Shown one piece after another: positions 46,188-54,728 of a DNA stretch of 64,000 bases. The translations under genes were made by a program, and so were the position numbers. Numbering within the stretch: the stretch's first letter is position 1; each line of letters begins with the position of its first letter. The stretch is taken from assembly GCA_002401155.1 (NCBI GenBank), contig NVSG01000002.1:469462-533461 (forward strand), in the 5' to 3' direction. The notes under the pieces were generated by a model. That model made no database searches. It worked only from the letters and a program-made list of their open reading frames with translations, and had not been told where the DNA came from. Source of the DNA: Hyphomicrobiales bacterium. GTDB taxonomy: Bacteria; Pseudomonadota; Alphaproteobacteria; Rhizobiales; Rhizobiaceae.

Positions 46188-47045
46188 TTAGGTTTTCCCC
46201 AGCAGGCCATTCGGGCGAATGGCTAGAATGAACATGATCACCATGTAAAATACGATGGTGCCGAAATCGGGCACCAGATAGCGTGCCGCCGTATCAACTA
46301 TTCCAAGACCAACCGCAGCAAGCAGCGATCCGGTAATGCTACCCATGCCGCCAACGGCTACAACGATCATGAAGAGTACCATATGGCGCAAAGGATAATA
46401 GGCTTCGATCGGCAGCAGCTCTGCGCCCAATATGCCGCCAATGGCAGCAAGGGCCGCACCGAGCGCAAATGTCAGCATGTAAATTTTAGAAGTATCAATT
46501 CCCAGTGCAGCGGCGGTTTCTCGGTTGTCGACCGCTGAGCGCAGATAGATGCCAAATCTGCTTTTCTCAATCAGCAGATACAGCCCCAACACTGTGATAA
46601 CGCCTGCACCAATAACGATCAGGCGATGCATAGGCAGGCTTCTGAAACCCAAATCCACCGTGCCGGTCATACTCTCAGGCAAGGTGATAACAAGCAGGCT
46701 TGATCCCAGCCAAAGATTTACAGACGCGATCATCAGGAAAGTAATGCCAATGGTTGCAAGCACTTGCTGTAACTCGCTGAACTTATAAATATGGCGGTAG
46801 AGACCACGCTCAAGCGGTAGGGCAATTAGCGCCACAATGATCACACCCAAAATCGCAGCAGAGAAAAATTCCATGCCCGACTTCATCAAATAATGGGTAA
46901 AGGCACCGCCCAACATGGCAAACCCGCCATGGGCCAGATTGATTACCCGCATCAAACCCATCGTCACCGTAAGGCCAACAGAGATCATGAAAAGGATCAT
47001 GCCATAGGCAATGCCATCGATCGCGATGCTGAGCAGAGTATGCAT
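46188..47045 (-). CDS. LIV-type ABC transporter permease LivH (operon 2)
   Basis: This 285-residue permease has GLMRVINLAHGGFAMLGGAF near residue 30, the docking loop DNRETAAALGIDTSKIYML (about 175) and VGGMGSITGSLLAAVGLG. It is full length and intact. It lies 57 bases after livK, across a strong hairpin. Its C-terminal third is the source of the duplicated part in the next ORF. Confidence 0.91.
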   Translation of the reverse strand: MHTLLSIAIDGIAYGMILFMISVGLTVTMGLMRVINLAHGGFAMLGGAFTHYLMKSGMEFFSAAILGVIIVALIALPLERGLYRHIYKFSELQQVLATIGITFLMIASVNLWLGSSLLVITLPESMTGTVDLGFRSLPMHRLIVIGAGVITVLGLYLLIEKSRFGIYLRSAVDNRETAAALGIDTSKIYMLTFALGAALAAIGGILGAELLPIEAYYPLRHMVLFMIVVAVGGMGSITGSLLAAVGLGIVDTAARYLVPDFGTIVFYMVIMFILAIRPNGLLGKT

Positions 47046-47060
47046 AAATTATTCCAGAAA

Positions 47061-47093
47061 GGGCAGGCTGCAATTACAATTCGCAACCTGCCC
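47061..47093 (-). terminator. Strong hairpin between livK and livH (operon 2)
   Basis: On the minus strand GGGCAGGTTGC pairs with GCAGCCTGCCC (ten Watson-Crick pairs plus one G-T) around an 11-base loop, followed only by TTT. It is either a leaky terminator or an mRNA-stabilising hairpin that favours the binding-protein message, matching the terminator in operon 1. Confidence 0.65.
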
Positions 47094-47102
47094 TAATTTT
47101 AT

Positions 47103-48269
47103 CTATTGTTGAAGACCAAGATCAGGAACATTTGGAATGGTTTGAAATTCCTTGTTGATCAACATGCCATTATCATCCTTCGCAACTTTGCGAATATAGA
47201 TATTTTGGGTGATGTGGCGGGTTTTTGGATCAATAGAAACCGGGCCGCGTGGACTTTCCCAAGTCAGCCCTTTAACCGCTTCCATTGCTTTGCCTGCGTC
47301 CTTGCCTGCAGCTGCAATCATTGTGTAGAGCACATGAGTGCCATCATAAGCACCAACGGAAGCTAGGTTTGCAACGGAATCTGGATACATTTCTTTCAGC
47401 TTGCCAACAAATTCCCGGTTCTTGTCGGAATCATGGGATCCGGAATAGTGATAGGAAGTAGTGATGCCAATCGCGCTATCGCCCAAGGCTTTCAAATTGG
47501 TTTCATCAGTTTCACCAGTGCCTAAAAATTGAATGCCTGAACCCTTCAAGTCATTCTCGTTATAAGCTTTAACGAATGCAAAGGTTGGCGGCCCGGCGGG
47601 TAGAAATCCGAATATGGCATCGGGTGCTTTATCCTTGATGCGCTGTAGGAAAGGTGAGAAATCCTTGGTTGATAGCGGCATGCGTATTTGATCAATCACT
47701 TTGCCGCCAAGTTTCTCAAACGTATCTTTAAACGCGTCTTCCCCATCCTTGCCGGGTGCATAATCTGTAACTGCAGTCACAACAGTTCGCATTCCTTGCT
47801 CATAGGCCCATTTAGCCAAAGGAACAGCAGTTTGCCACAAGGTGAAACTGACCCGGGTAAAATACTCGGATTTCGTGGTGATGATGGAGGTTGCTGCATT
47901 GAATATAACAGCTGGTCGTTTGGCTTTGTTGAGTAAGGGGGCTACGGCCAGCGCATTCGGCGTAAAGACGAACCCGGCCAAATAGTCTACCCGGTCTTTG
48001 ATCAATAATTCCTGCGCCAGCGCTTTTGCCACATCAGGTTTTGGGCCACCGCTATCCTTATAGATAAATTCAACAGTGTGCTCTCCGGCCTTGGTACCAT
48101 TTTGAGAGACATAGACATTAATTGCTTCCTGAAACTGCTTGCCGTAAATAGCAAAGGGGCCGGAAAACGGCGCAATAACACCAACCTTAATTGTATCTGC
48201 AACAGCATGTCCCTGCATCGCAACACTCAAAAATGCAGCTGTCGCAAGGGCTTTTAAATATCGTTTCAT
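47103..48269 (-). CDS. LIV-type ABC transporter substrate-binding protein (operon 2)
   Basis: This 388-residue periplasmic protein has a signal peptide (MKRYLKALATAAFLSVAMQGHAVA, cut near residue 24) and starts the mature form DTIKVGVIAPFSGPFAIYGKQFQEAI. It is collinear with the operon 1 binding protein (DYAPGKDGEDAF hinge, WESPRGPVSIDPKTRHITQNIYIRKV C-terminus), so the two arose by duplication. GGGAGGAA precedes the ATG. The ligand is not known; the neighbouring DDAH gene hints at an arginine derivative. Confidence 0.92.
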   Translation of the reverse strand: MKRYLKALATAAFLSVAMQGHAVADTIKVGVIAPFSGPFAIYGKQFQEAINVYVSQNGTKAGEHTVEFIYKDSGGPKPDVAKALAQELLIKDRVDYLAGFVFTPNALAVAPLLNKAKRPAVIFNAATSIITTKSEYFTRVSFTLWQTAVPLAKWAYEQGMRTVVTAVTDYAPGKDGEDAFKDTFEKLGGKVIDQIRMPLSTKDFSPFLQRIKDKAPDAIFGFLPAGPPTFAFVKAYNENDLKGSGIQFLGTGETDETNLKALGDSAIGITTSYHYSGSHDSDKNREFVGKLKEMYPDSVANLASVGAYDGTHVLYTMIAAAGKDAGKAMEAVKGLTWESPRGPVSIDPKTRHITQNIYIRKVAKDDNGMLINKEFQTIPNVPDLGLQQ

Positions 48270-48306
48270 TGGACTTCCTCCCGTAAGTTATCAACCAGTT
48301 ACATAG

Positions 48307-48320
48307 GTTGATATATCAAC
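48307..48320. promoter_or_regulatory. 14-bp perfect palindrome upstream of livK 2 (probable MarR operator)
   Basis: GTTGATATATCAAC is a perfect palindrome 38 bases before the livK ATG, with a related half site GTTATCAACC nearer the gene. The size and AT core are those of MarR-family operators, and a MarR gene ends this operon. Confidence 0.6.
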
Positions 48321-48386
48321 TCGCTCAACATGAAATAGGGTCAAGACAGAGTCAAGTTTGAAGTCCTTGAAAGGTACTGCCGATAG

Positions 48387-48403
48387 CCCTCTCGCCCAGA
48401 GGG
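48387..48403. terminator. Hairpin between the DDAH-like gene and livK 2
   Basis: CCCTCT-CGCCC-AGAGGG, a 6-bp stem downstream of the reverse DDAH-like gene. No T-run follows on the minus strand, so at most a weak terminator. Confidence 0.3.
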
Positions 48404-48433
48404 GCCTTACATCATCTAAAAACTTTTTTTGAA

Positions 48434-49219
48434 TCAAAACCTTAAGGACATGCAGGACAGGCCGCCATCAATTTTGGCAGGTTCGCTGGTATCAATTACC
48501 ACCACATTATATCCATGCGATTTTAGCAATGCTTCGGACTTGGGATAACCCTGACTAACAAGCACATTGTCGTTGAACCGAACAATATTGGCCGCACCTT
48601 CTTCTCCTTCCGGTGTTAAGATCACTTGATAGTTTTCAAAGCATCCGATGGAAGCAAGGTTTTCGGTACTGAATATTGTCTTTGAATCCAGCAGCCCGCA
48701 TTCGGTTTTAAAATGGAGAATGGAAGCTAGCGTTTCTATTTTTACGGGCGAATAACCAAACGTCGCCAATATAGTGGCAAGCGCATCAAACCCTGCCTGA
48801 TTGGTCCGGGCGGATAATCCGATGAACGCATCTTCATCCGATAAAAGAACATCGCCGCCATCAAGAAAACCATCACCGGGCAGATCCAATACCTTTGAAA
48901 ACTGACTTTCAAGGGCAGGTCGAATAAGGGCCGCTTCACCGAAACGGCTGGGCGCACCGGGACGAAGAACAATCGCTGCTTCCTTCAGGCAGAGTGCCGA
49001 ATCTTCCACGAATACAGAATCGGGAAATTCCTCCAATGCAGGCAATTCAAGCACCCGCGCTCCGCTCGCCTTTAGTGCCGCGACATAGGCGCCATGTTGT
49101 TGCATAAAATTTTCTGCGCTGGGATCAGGCCCACCTCCATCACGAAGTCCCTGAACAACGCTGATTGAAGGCAATCTGGTTATCGCAGTTTTAAATTTGT
49201 GGGATCGTCCTACCAACAT
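48434..49219 (-). CDS. Dimethylarginine dimethylaminohydrolase-like protein
   Basis: This 261-residue protein of the guanidino-group modifying (pentein) superfamily has FPDSVFVEDSALCLKEAAIVLRPG (substrate Asp/Glu loop), DGGDVL, the catalytic His in ILHFKTECGLLD and the nucleophile Cys in GGLSCMSLRF at the very C-terminus. DDAH releases citrulline from methylated arginines; related enzymes act on other guanidines. ATG 49219 has AAGGAAAAA upstream; an in-frame TTG at 49234 is less likely. It points the same way as LIV operon 2 and may act on what that system imports. Confidence 0.87.
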   Translation of the reverse strand: MLVGRSHKFKTAITRLPSISVVQGLRDGGGPDPSAENFMQQHGAYVAALKASGARVLELPALEEFPDSVFVEDSALCLKEAAIVLRPGAPSRFGEAALIRPALESQFSKVLDLPGDGFLDGGDVLLSDEDAFIGLSARTNQAGFDALATILATFGYSPVKIETLASILHFKTECGLLDSKTIFSTENLASIGCFENYQVILTPEGEEGAANIVRFNDNVLVSQGYPKSEALLKSHGYNVVVIDTSEPAKIDGGLSCMSLRF

Positions 49220-49316
49220 GTGTTTTTCCTTCAACCAGCGGCCTTATCGTAGCAACACCGATAAACACGTAAAATCAAAAGATTACAAATTTTGTGATTA
49301 CCAGAATTTCAGGTAA

Positions 49317-50012
49317 CTAAAGCTGCTCCACAATAAAAATGCGTTGCTGTAGCCAGAGGATTGAGGGATAGGCCGCCATCCAAATCCAGAAAAAGCGGTT
49401 GAAACCGAACAGGCAGGCATTGGCTAAATGAAAAGTTGAAGCAATCACCAGCCCAATGATGAGCGTCGTTGGCGTCATCAAACTGAGAGGAAAAAGCAGT
49501 TCAAATAGTATAACGGACCAAGACATCACGACCAGCAATCGCGGCCAGTTCATCCATGTCCTCAGTGCCTCACTGACCGGGTAAGCAGAAAATTGGAACA
49601 CATCGCGAAGTGCTTGCCCATTGCGCCATTCCGGGTTTTTGATTTTCACCCAGCCTGAAAAAAAGTATGACAGCACCAATTGTATGGCCAGATAACCGAA
49701 CACATATTCCCGCCATAGCGATGAGGGCATGAAGTTAATAAGGCTCAAGCAACAAAGAACAAGCAGGCCCATTCGGTCACTACCGCCATTATAGGGGCCT
49801 TGGAAGCGCCTGAGAATGAACAGCGCCAAAATAACCAGCGCAAGGCAAACCCACTGGGTCTGAAAACCGAACAATAGTAAAATACTCAGAATAAAACGGG
49901 GTATGAAGAGGCGTTGTTCGTCTCGTGGCGCGCGAAAATGCTCGATGCTTTGCTGAATAAATGCAAGGGCCAGCAATATCTCAGTCAAGCGAATGGCGTA
50001 ATCCAGACTCAT
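49317..50012 (-). CDS. HTTM-like membrane protein
   Basis: This 231-residue membrane protein has six or seven helices with FSGWVKIKNPEWRNGQALRDVFQ in the middle and HLANACLFGFNRFFWIWMAAYPSILWL near the end. It resembles the HTTM domain of vitamin-K-dependent gamma-carboxylase-like proteins in topology and in the FxHxxNxxLF...FFW...P pattern. Bacterial members are uncharacterised. It overlaps the upstream gene by 4 bases. Confidence 0.65.
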   Translation of the reverse strand: MSLDYAIRLTEILLALAFIQQSIEHFRAPRDEQRLFIPRFILSILLLFGFQTQWVCLALVILALFILRRFQGPYNGGSDRMGLLVLCCLSLINFMPSSLWREYVFGYLAIQLVLSYFFSGWVKIKNPEWRNGQALRDVFQFSAYPVSEALRTWMNWPRLLVVMSWSVILFELLFPLSLMTPTTLIIGLVIASTFHLANACLFGFNRFFWIWMAAYPSILWLQQRIFIVEQL

Positions 50013-50476
50013 GAATCCGTATCCCCAAAAGACCCGTATACCGGCGAAATAAATGTGACGTGTTTTTGCAATTGCTCGCCCTCCCTATGCACAAACACCA
50101 ATCTGAATTGCAGATGGGGTGTCGCCGCAGAATCAAAAGAATCAAAAGAATTGCGCACAAGCTCAGCTTTAATACGCTTCAATATTTCCTGACTGCTATG
50201 TTCGGTGGGGTTTGACGAAAGCCGTTCGGCCAAGCTGGTAAGAAAGAGTGCTTCATTCCAGCGCGCATTATAAAACATGCGTTTTAACATGCTGCCAATG
50301 GATAGATGTGCGGGTCTTGGACGAAATTCCTGCCAGCTATCCGGGGTATCTTTCGCGGTTTTAAGCAGGGTAATTTCAATGCGCGGGGAAGGGGCAATCA
50401 CAGAAAAGAAACGCCACGAAGGCATCAATGCTGGCAGGAGTAATTTTATGGTTTGCAGCATGGCTTCAACTGACAT
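50009..50476 (-). CDS. Hypothetical protein coupled to the HTTM-like gene
   Basis: This 155-residue, mostly soluble protein starts MSVEAMLQTIKLLLPALMPSWRFFSVIAPSPRIE and has a C-terminal strand-rich part (LQFRLVFVHREGEQLQKHVTFISPV). I do not recognise the family. Its stop overlaps the HTTM gene start, so the two probably work together. It is 130 bases from the methyltransferase gene, which runs in the same direction further upstream. Confidence 0.65.
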   Translation of the reverse strand: MSVEAMLQTIKLLLPALMPSWRFFSVIAPSPRIEITLLKTAKDTPDSWQEFRPRPAHLSIGSMLKRMFYNARWNEALFLTSLAERLSSNPTEHSSQEILKRIKAELVRNSFDSFDSAATPHLQFRLVFVHREGEQLQKHVTFISPVYGSFGDTDS

Positions 50477-50607
50477 GGCTCCCGCCTCAGAATGGCGCTA
50501 AGTAATTGGTTTTGACCCTAGTCGAGCCGAATCGCACAACTCTATGATTATGATAGACGAATACAGCCACTCAGCGACCATTCAATTTCATCCAGCTCTG
50601 CAGCACT

Positions 50608-51339
50608 TCAATTGGTTGCGACCAATCTATAGCCGCAGTCCAACTCCTCGAGATCGAGTAGATCAGAATAAAATTGCTCCCATGCGCCGCTCTTCAAATC
50701 AGCCTCATGCTTTCTTAAACCTTCAGACACATCATCCAATGCCCAGAAAGGTGACATAGCAGCGCGAACTCTTTCATCCAAATAGGCGGCGGGCCGCCGC
50801 CAATAACCTGTTAAAAAACTGTCCGAGCAGTCGTGTGGAATTGGCACGGGCGATACTTTGATTGAGCCTAACCATTTTTCGTAGCTTGAGATTTTGGGCA
50901 TTTGCACCTCGTCCAAGGTTATAAGCGCCGGAAAATAATCGGCAAGCCAGAACCCACGGAACGAGGGATCATAGGTCAGAAAAACAATCTTATCCCGGGT
51001 AACGCGTCGCATCTCCATGACGCCTTTTTCCTGATCAGACCAATGATGAATGGTAAGAACCGCCATTGATGCATCAAAAGCTTTGTCACCGAAAGGAAGG
51101 TCTTCTGCGCTGCCCTGAATGACCGTAGCATTTGAATCGGAACGTTGCGCAATCATCTTAGATGAAGGCTCCACCGCTGTTATCTCTTTGCCGACTGGTT
51201 CGTATGAACCTGCTCCCGCCCCGACGTTCAAGATAGCTTTTGCATTGCCCAGAGCGTTCTCAATTCTCTGAGCAATTCTAAAGTCGGGCTTGCGAAGGTT
51301 TGCGTAATTCAGACCGATTGTGTCGTACAAAGTATTCAT
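50608..51339 (-). CDS. SAM-dependent methyltransferase (class I)
   Basis: This ~243-residue protein has motif I as ILNVGAGAGSYEP (about 36-48), the acidic end of strand 2 in ITAVEPSSKMIAQR, GSAEDLPFGDKAFDASMAV (motif II/III) and HHWSDQEKGVMEMRRVTR, as in UbiE/COQ5-like or Methyltransf_11 enzymes. Substrate unknown. I chose ATG 51339 (MNTLYDTIGLNYANLRKPDF); the frame is open up to 51444 but that part looks non-coding. No clear ribosome-binding site. Confidence 0.82.
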   Translation of the reverse strand: MNTLYDTIGLNYANLRKPDFRIAQRIENALGNAKAILNVGAGAGSYEPVGKEITAVEPSSKMIAQRSDSNATVIQGSAEDLPFGDKAFDASMAVLTIHHWSDQEKGVMEMRRVTRDKIVFLTYDPSFRGFWLADYFPALITLDEVQMPKISSYEKWLGSIKVSPVPIPHDCSDSFLTGYWRRPAAYLDERVRAAMSPFWALDDVSEGLRKHEADLKSGAWEQFYSDLLDLEELDCGYRLVATN

Positions 51340-51496
51340 AACGAAATGTATCATGAGGAAACTGAACTGTCTGCATAGAAGCTGTGGCGGTGACGATGCT
51401 CCTCCATCTTCCATGGCAACAAGCTGACAGCTGTTGTTTTGCAAAAAAACGCTTGTTCTCTATAAATTTTCCCATTTTTAATTTTGAGATAACGAG

Positions 51497-51532
51497 AAAA
51501 ACCCCGTGACTGACGCGCCCCTCACGCGGGGC
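51497..51532 (-). terminator. Terminator-like hairpin upstream of the methyltransferase
   Basis: On the minus strand a GC-rich stem (CCCCGCGTGA opposite TCACGGGG with a small bulge) is followed by TTTTTCTCG, the form of an intrinsic terminator. No minus-strand gene ends here, so it may be an attenuator in the methyltransferase leader or the end of a small RNA. Confidence 0.5.
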
Positions 51533-51591
51533 TAACGGACCTGCTGCATGTTGGGATCATAAAATACGACATCGCAAATGGGAGTAATTAG

Positions 51592-51684
51592 ATGTCGGCA
51601 AATACCACGAGAAAAACCTTGAACGAAATGACCGCCCGCTGGCTGGAGGCACATCGGGCGTTTTTACATAAACGTCAGGAATAA
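51592..51684 (+). CDS. Possible 30-residue basic peptide
   Basis: A 30-codon frame (MSANTTRKTLNEMTARWL then EAHRAFLHKRQE) has a GGGAG site 8-12 bases upstream. CGACATC (51567-51573) and GATGTCG (51591-51597) form a perfect 7-bp stem that holds the start codon in one arm and the ribosome-binding site in the loop, so translation may be controlled. The peptide is basic and helical; no family is recognised. It may be chance. Confidence 0.3.
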   Translation: MSANTTRKTLNEMTARWLEAHRAFLHKRQE

Positions 51685-51802
51685 ATAATCTGGCCGGGAT
51701 CACCCGCCACAATTATCCAATCGCCCCCTTCAATTATTTTCGTTTTTAAACGCAAGAACCAGTTTTCTGCGTTGCGAACATCGATGACTTTACAGGCCTC
51801 TA

Positions 51803-52385
51803 ATGACTTACAATACATGGTTTCTATTTCTACTCGTCACCTCTGCTGCAATATCTTGCCCGGGACCCGCTATAATTTGGGTGGTTTCCAATGCACTGGG
51901 CCATCGGATTCGTACCGTATTTTTTTAAACACTCGGCAATTTGCTTGGGCTGATCGTCATCACTTCTCTGGTGGTTCTGGGGTTGGGTAATTTGCTCAAT
52001 ATTTCCCCCGAGATTTTCATGGAGGTAAAATATTGTGGGGCTAATTGTAGCAATAACCAACCCGCAAACGCTGATCTTCTTCCTCGCTTTGTTCCCGAGT
52101 TTCCTTGATCTGTCCGCGCCGTTGGGTCCTCAATATTTGACGCTAACCTCGTCAATTCTGGTGGTGTCGTTTATCTCCCTCATGGGCTACGGATACCTCA
52201 CCCACCGGGCAAAAGAGCTGCCGGAATGCCCCTCCAAGATGAACATGCTTCAGAGAACAATCGGCATTTTTATGATGCTGATTGGCTTGGGCCTGCTGGT
52301 CCTTCCCGCGAAAATTTACAGCAGTAACCACCTCGAAATATCCGGTAACGCTGACCTTCATCCTATCCAAAGTGCAATTATCTAG
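51803..52385 (+). pseudogene. LysE-family amino-acid exporter pseudogene
   Basis: The first frame reads the LysE/RhtB N-terminus (WFLFLLVTSAAISCPGPAIIWVVSNALGHRIRTVF), then a stop at TAA about codon 41. The reading continues (GNLLGLIVITSLVVLGLGNLL), and after a further shift the C-terminal half (GLIVAITNPQTLIFFLALFPSFLD ... QRTIGIFMMLIGLGLLVLP) follows in another frame. A whole LysE exporter of ~200 residues is thus broken at least twice. Confidence 0.8.
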
Positions 52386-52421
52386 AAGACCAATTCCAAC
52401 CAACCACAAAAGGGAATTCCC

Positions 52422-52664
52422 ATGAACCGCATTGTTATCACAGCCACAGTTTTTCTGTCATTTGGCTTTTCAGGCGTAATTTCGCCGGCCTATTCGACAA
52501 CAAATAACGATACTTCCAGGGTCGTGAAAATGGAGATATGCAATTTTGTTTCCGATAATCAACTCATCTCCGACCCGAGCAGGGTCATGGAAACCTGCTG
52601 CTCAGAACAACTTGGTTATTGCATCATGTGCGACCCACTTTCCGGAGATGGTTGCAGACGATAA
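52422..52664 (+). CDS. Small secreted cysteine-rich protein, function unknown
   Basis: This 80-residue protein has a typical signal peptide (MNRIVITATVFLSFGFSGVIS, cut near PAYS-TTN). The mature ~57 residues hold six Cys (EIC, TCC, YC, MC, GC), which suggests three disulfides in the periplasm. AAAGGGAA lies before the ATG. I know no family. It stands between two decayed genes. Confidence 0.55.
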   Translation: MNRIVITATVFLSFGFSGVISPAYSTTNNDTSRVVKMEICNFVSDNQLISDPSRVMETCCSEQLGYCIMCDPLSGDGCRR

Positions 52665-52796
52665 ATTATTTCAATCGCATCAATATCAATTTCGGTAGAT
52701 CAAGGGTGCTGCCCAATACAGGAAGAACACACATAAACCCTGCCAAAGGTCCGAGTGTAAACCTTCAAACACAGAAGTAATACATTCAGACAAAGG

Positions 52797-52830
52797 CACC
52801 TGATGGTCAAATGCCCCTAATCATCAGGTG
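52797..52830 (-). terminator. Perfect 9-bp stem-loop after the 103-residue gene
   Basis: CACCTGATG and CATCAGGTG pair around a 16-base loop, 7 bases beyond the minus-strand stop at 52837; CCTTTGTCT follows. Likely a transcription stop for that gene. Confidence 0.5.
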
Positions 52831-52836
52831 TCACTA

Positions 52837-53148
52837 TCATTCAACCAACATGCGAACAGATAATCTGCGCAGTGTGCGGAGAGATAGTTTTCTGCGGCGA
52901 CGGCGCTTTCCTATCAATAATGCATGCCCCGATTTCAATGGGCGCCTTTGAACCTTGTTCTGCGAAGTTCTGATCGCAGCGAGCCAGATTGCCCGGCCTA
53001 TTCGCTGCGAAACCCTTCTACTGCCACTGGAAGAAATCATTGCCTCACAGAGCATGAGATCAATGCTGGCCGTTGGTTTTGGCGTGTTTCCTTCCTGTTC
53101 CCTCAGAATAGGAAGGTCTTCTACATCCGATAGGTTACGATAGTTCAC
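52837..53148 (-). CDS. Hypothetical basic protein
   Basis: A 103-codon frame starting GTG 53148 has an excellent GGGAGGA site 6 bases upstream and a perfect stem-loop just past its stop, so it looks like an expressed gene despite no recognised family. The C-terminal half is very basic (IGKRRRRRKLSLRTLRRLSVR), which would suit nucleic-acid or ribosome binding. A longer reading from 53163 would place the start inside the ribosome-binding site. Confidence 0.45.
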   Translation of the reverse strand: MNYRNLSDVEDLPILREQEGNTPKPTASIDLMLCEAMISSSGSRRVSQRIGRAIWLAAIRTSQNKVQRRPLKSGHALLIGKRRRRRKLSLRTLRRLSVRMLVE

Positions 53149-53227
53149 ACGAAATCCTCCCACATAACTGAGAAATGAAAATTATGTCTTTTTTGGTATT
53201 CGAAGTCGCGCGGTGAGCGCTGCTTAG

Positions 53228-53600
53228 TTAGATTTTGTCAGGGAAGCTCGCCGCATCACCCCATGCGGGGAATTGAAAGGCCTCACCATCGTCATCTTTA
53301 ATTTCGATACATTGGGATAAAAGCCACGACTTCGCCTCAGGCCCATCGGCGCAATCACTGAGTTCTGTCGATGATTTTCCAAGCGCAATGAATCCGGCAA
53401 CCAGAGCTGATGAGGCCGATGTGCCGCCAAATCGGCAGAAATACGATCCGAATTCTCTCATACCTTCGTCCGGTTCTTCGCTGTGATAGGGACTTGAAGA
53501 ATATCCGTAACGACCGGGAACGTCTGTTGAGATAACGTCATAACTCGAATGTTTCGCGTTGTTCTTCTTCTTCGGTACACCATCGGTTTGGTAGGCTGCT
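53228..53600 (-). pseudogene. Subtilisin-like (S8) peptidase C-terminal remnant
   Basis: The segment YDVISTDVPGRYGYSSSPYH ... FGSYFCRFGGTSASSALVAGFIALG is the end of a subtilase catalytic domain, with the nucleophile motif GTSAS. The Asp and His parts of the triad are absent. It is fused in a shifted frame to the regulator remnant upstream, so a deletion joined two genes. Confidence 0.7.
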
Positions 53601-54440
53601 GTGTTGCTCGTCTCTACGCACCTCACCGCGATAAAGGAAAAATGCCAGCGTGATTGAATTTCGAACATGAAGGGCCCGCACACGAATATAATATTCGGTT
53701 TCAAAAGAGTTGACCAGTTTGTCGCTATGTAAACTGGGGTCTCGTAAATCGAAAATGGTCACCGGTTGAAATTCTCGCAAATTTCTCGCAATGCCTTCAA
53801 CCAGATAATCTGCCAGATGCTGTGTGGAGGTATCACAACCCTGAATGATGTTGGGCAAAAGTCCCAGACTATAGGATGGGGCAATGGGAGAGAGAATTTC
53901 AACCGGAGGGGAGGATGCGACAGAAGTAATAATCTGTGACGCAGCCGAATTATCGTTTTGCCTGGCATTTTTGATGGTGATGGGTGCGTGCGTTGGTTCA
54001 CTGTCCAACAATTCGTTGGATTTATCGAACCAGATCTAGCGCTCCATCATCAGCCATTCTTCGAACTCTATATCGGCGATATCAATGCCTTCGAGAATGT
54101 CTGTATCAGGCGCCAATTTCATGGCTTTGAGACTTGCCGCATCTTTCAGCGCAACTTTATGATCAATCCAGATATGATCCAGAAGCAGCCCGATTGAATG
54201 TTGTTCAATCACTAAGATCTGGTCGGCCAGTTCTCCGAGGTCTCGTTTTATCTCAAAAATAGTCTGGCGCAGGCTGGAAGCTGATTTTTTCTCATCACTC
54301 GTACTCCACAGCTTGTCTCTCAACCATGCCCGAGTAAGAGTCCCTCTGGGAGCCAGAGCCAAAAGAGCCAGCAGCCAGCGCCTGTGCTTTTTACCCCCGA
54401 GGAGTGAGATTGCGGCCAGAGTTATCCATCAACTGATAAG
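53601..54440 (-). pseudogene. SARP-like transcriptional regulator pseudogene
   Basis: The first part (LLGGKKHRRWLLALLALAPRGTLTRAWLRDKLW ... ASSLRQTIFEIKRDLGE ... VWID) is a SARP/BTAD-type winged-helix domain. After a stop near 54036 another frame continues (VEGIARNLREFQPVTIFDLRD, typical of the TolB-like segment of such regulators) and is then lost into subtilase sequence. No good start codon remains. The gene is dead, but its probable binding repeats persist upstream. Confidence 0.7.
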
Positions 54441-54475
54441 GGGCCAATCACATAAAGGCGCCCAAATATTCCAGT

Positions 54476-54700
54476 TTATTTGCCAGAACCGCCCCCCTTG
54501 GAAGCAATATGAGGTTCCGGAGATATTTTTGGCACGACTATTCTCCTCCCTAAAGGGCTTTCTAATCCGCTCAGTTTATCCCTACCATGATGATGATACA
54601 ACGTTGGTTCGAACAATCCGGTTTTGCGATCGGGATCAGTGCCAATACGAGAATTGGTATCAGAATCAACATTTGGGGAAAAACAGCTTCCAGAATCCAT
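54476..54700 (-). CDS. Possible 74-residue protein
   Basis: ATG 54700 is preceded by TTAGGAGG about 13 bases upstream and by a promoter-like TACAGT and direct repeats at 54745-54761. The product (MDSGSCFSPNVDSDTNSR ...) is polar with no known domain. It runs towards the SARP pseudogene and may be a small partner gene of that regulator, or a relic. Confidence 0.35.
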   Translation of the reverse strand: MDSGSCFSPNVDSDTNSRIGTDPDRKTGLFEPTLYHHHGRDKLSGLESPLGRRIVVPKISPEPHIASKGGGSGK

Positions 54701-54728
54701 TTTTATTCGCGCCTCCTAACTAAAATCC

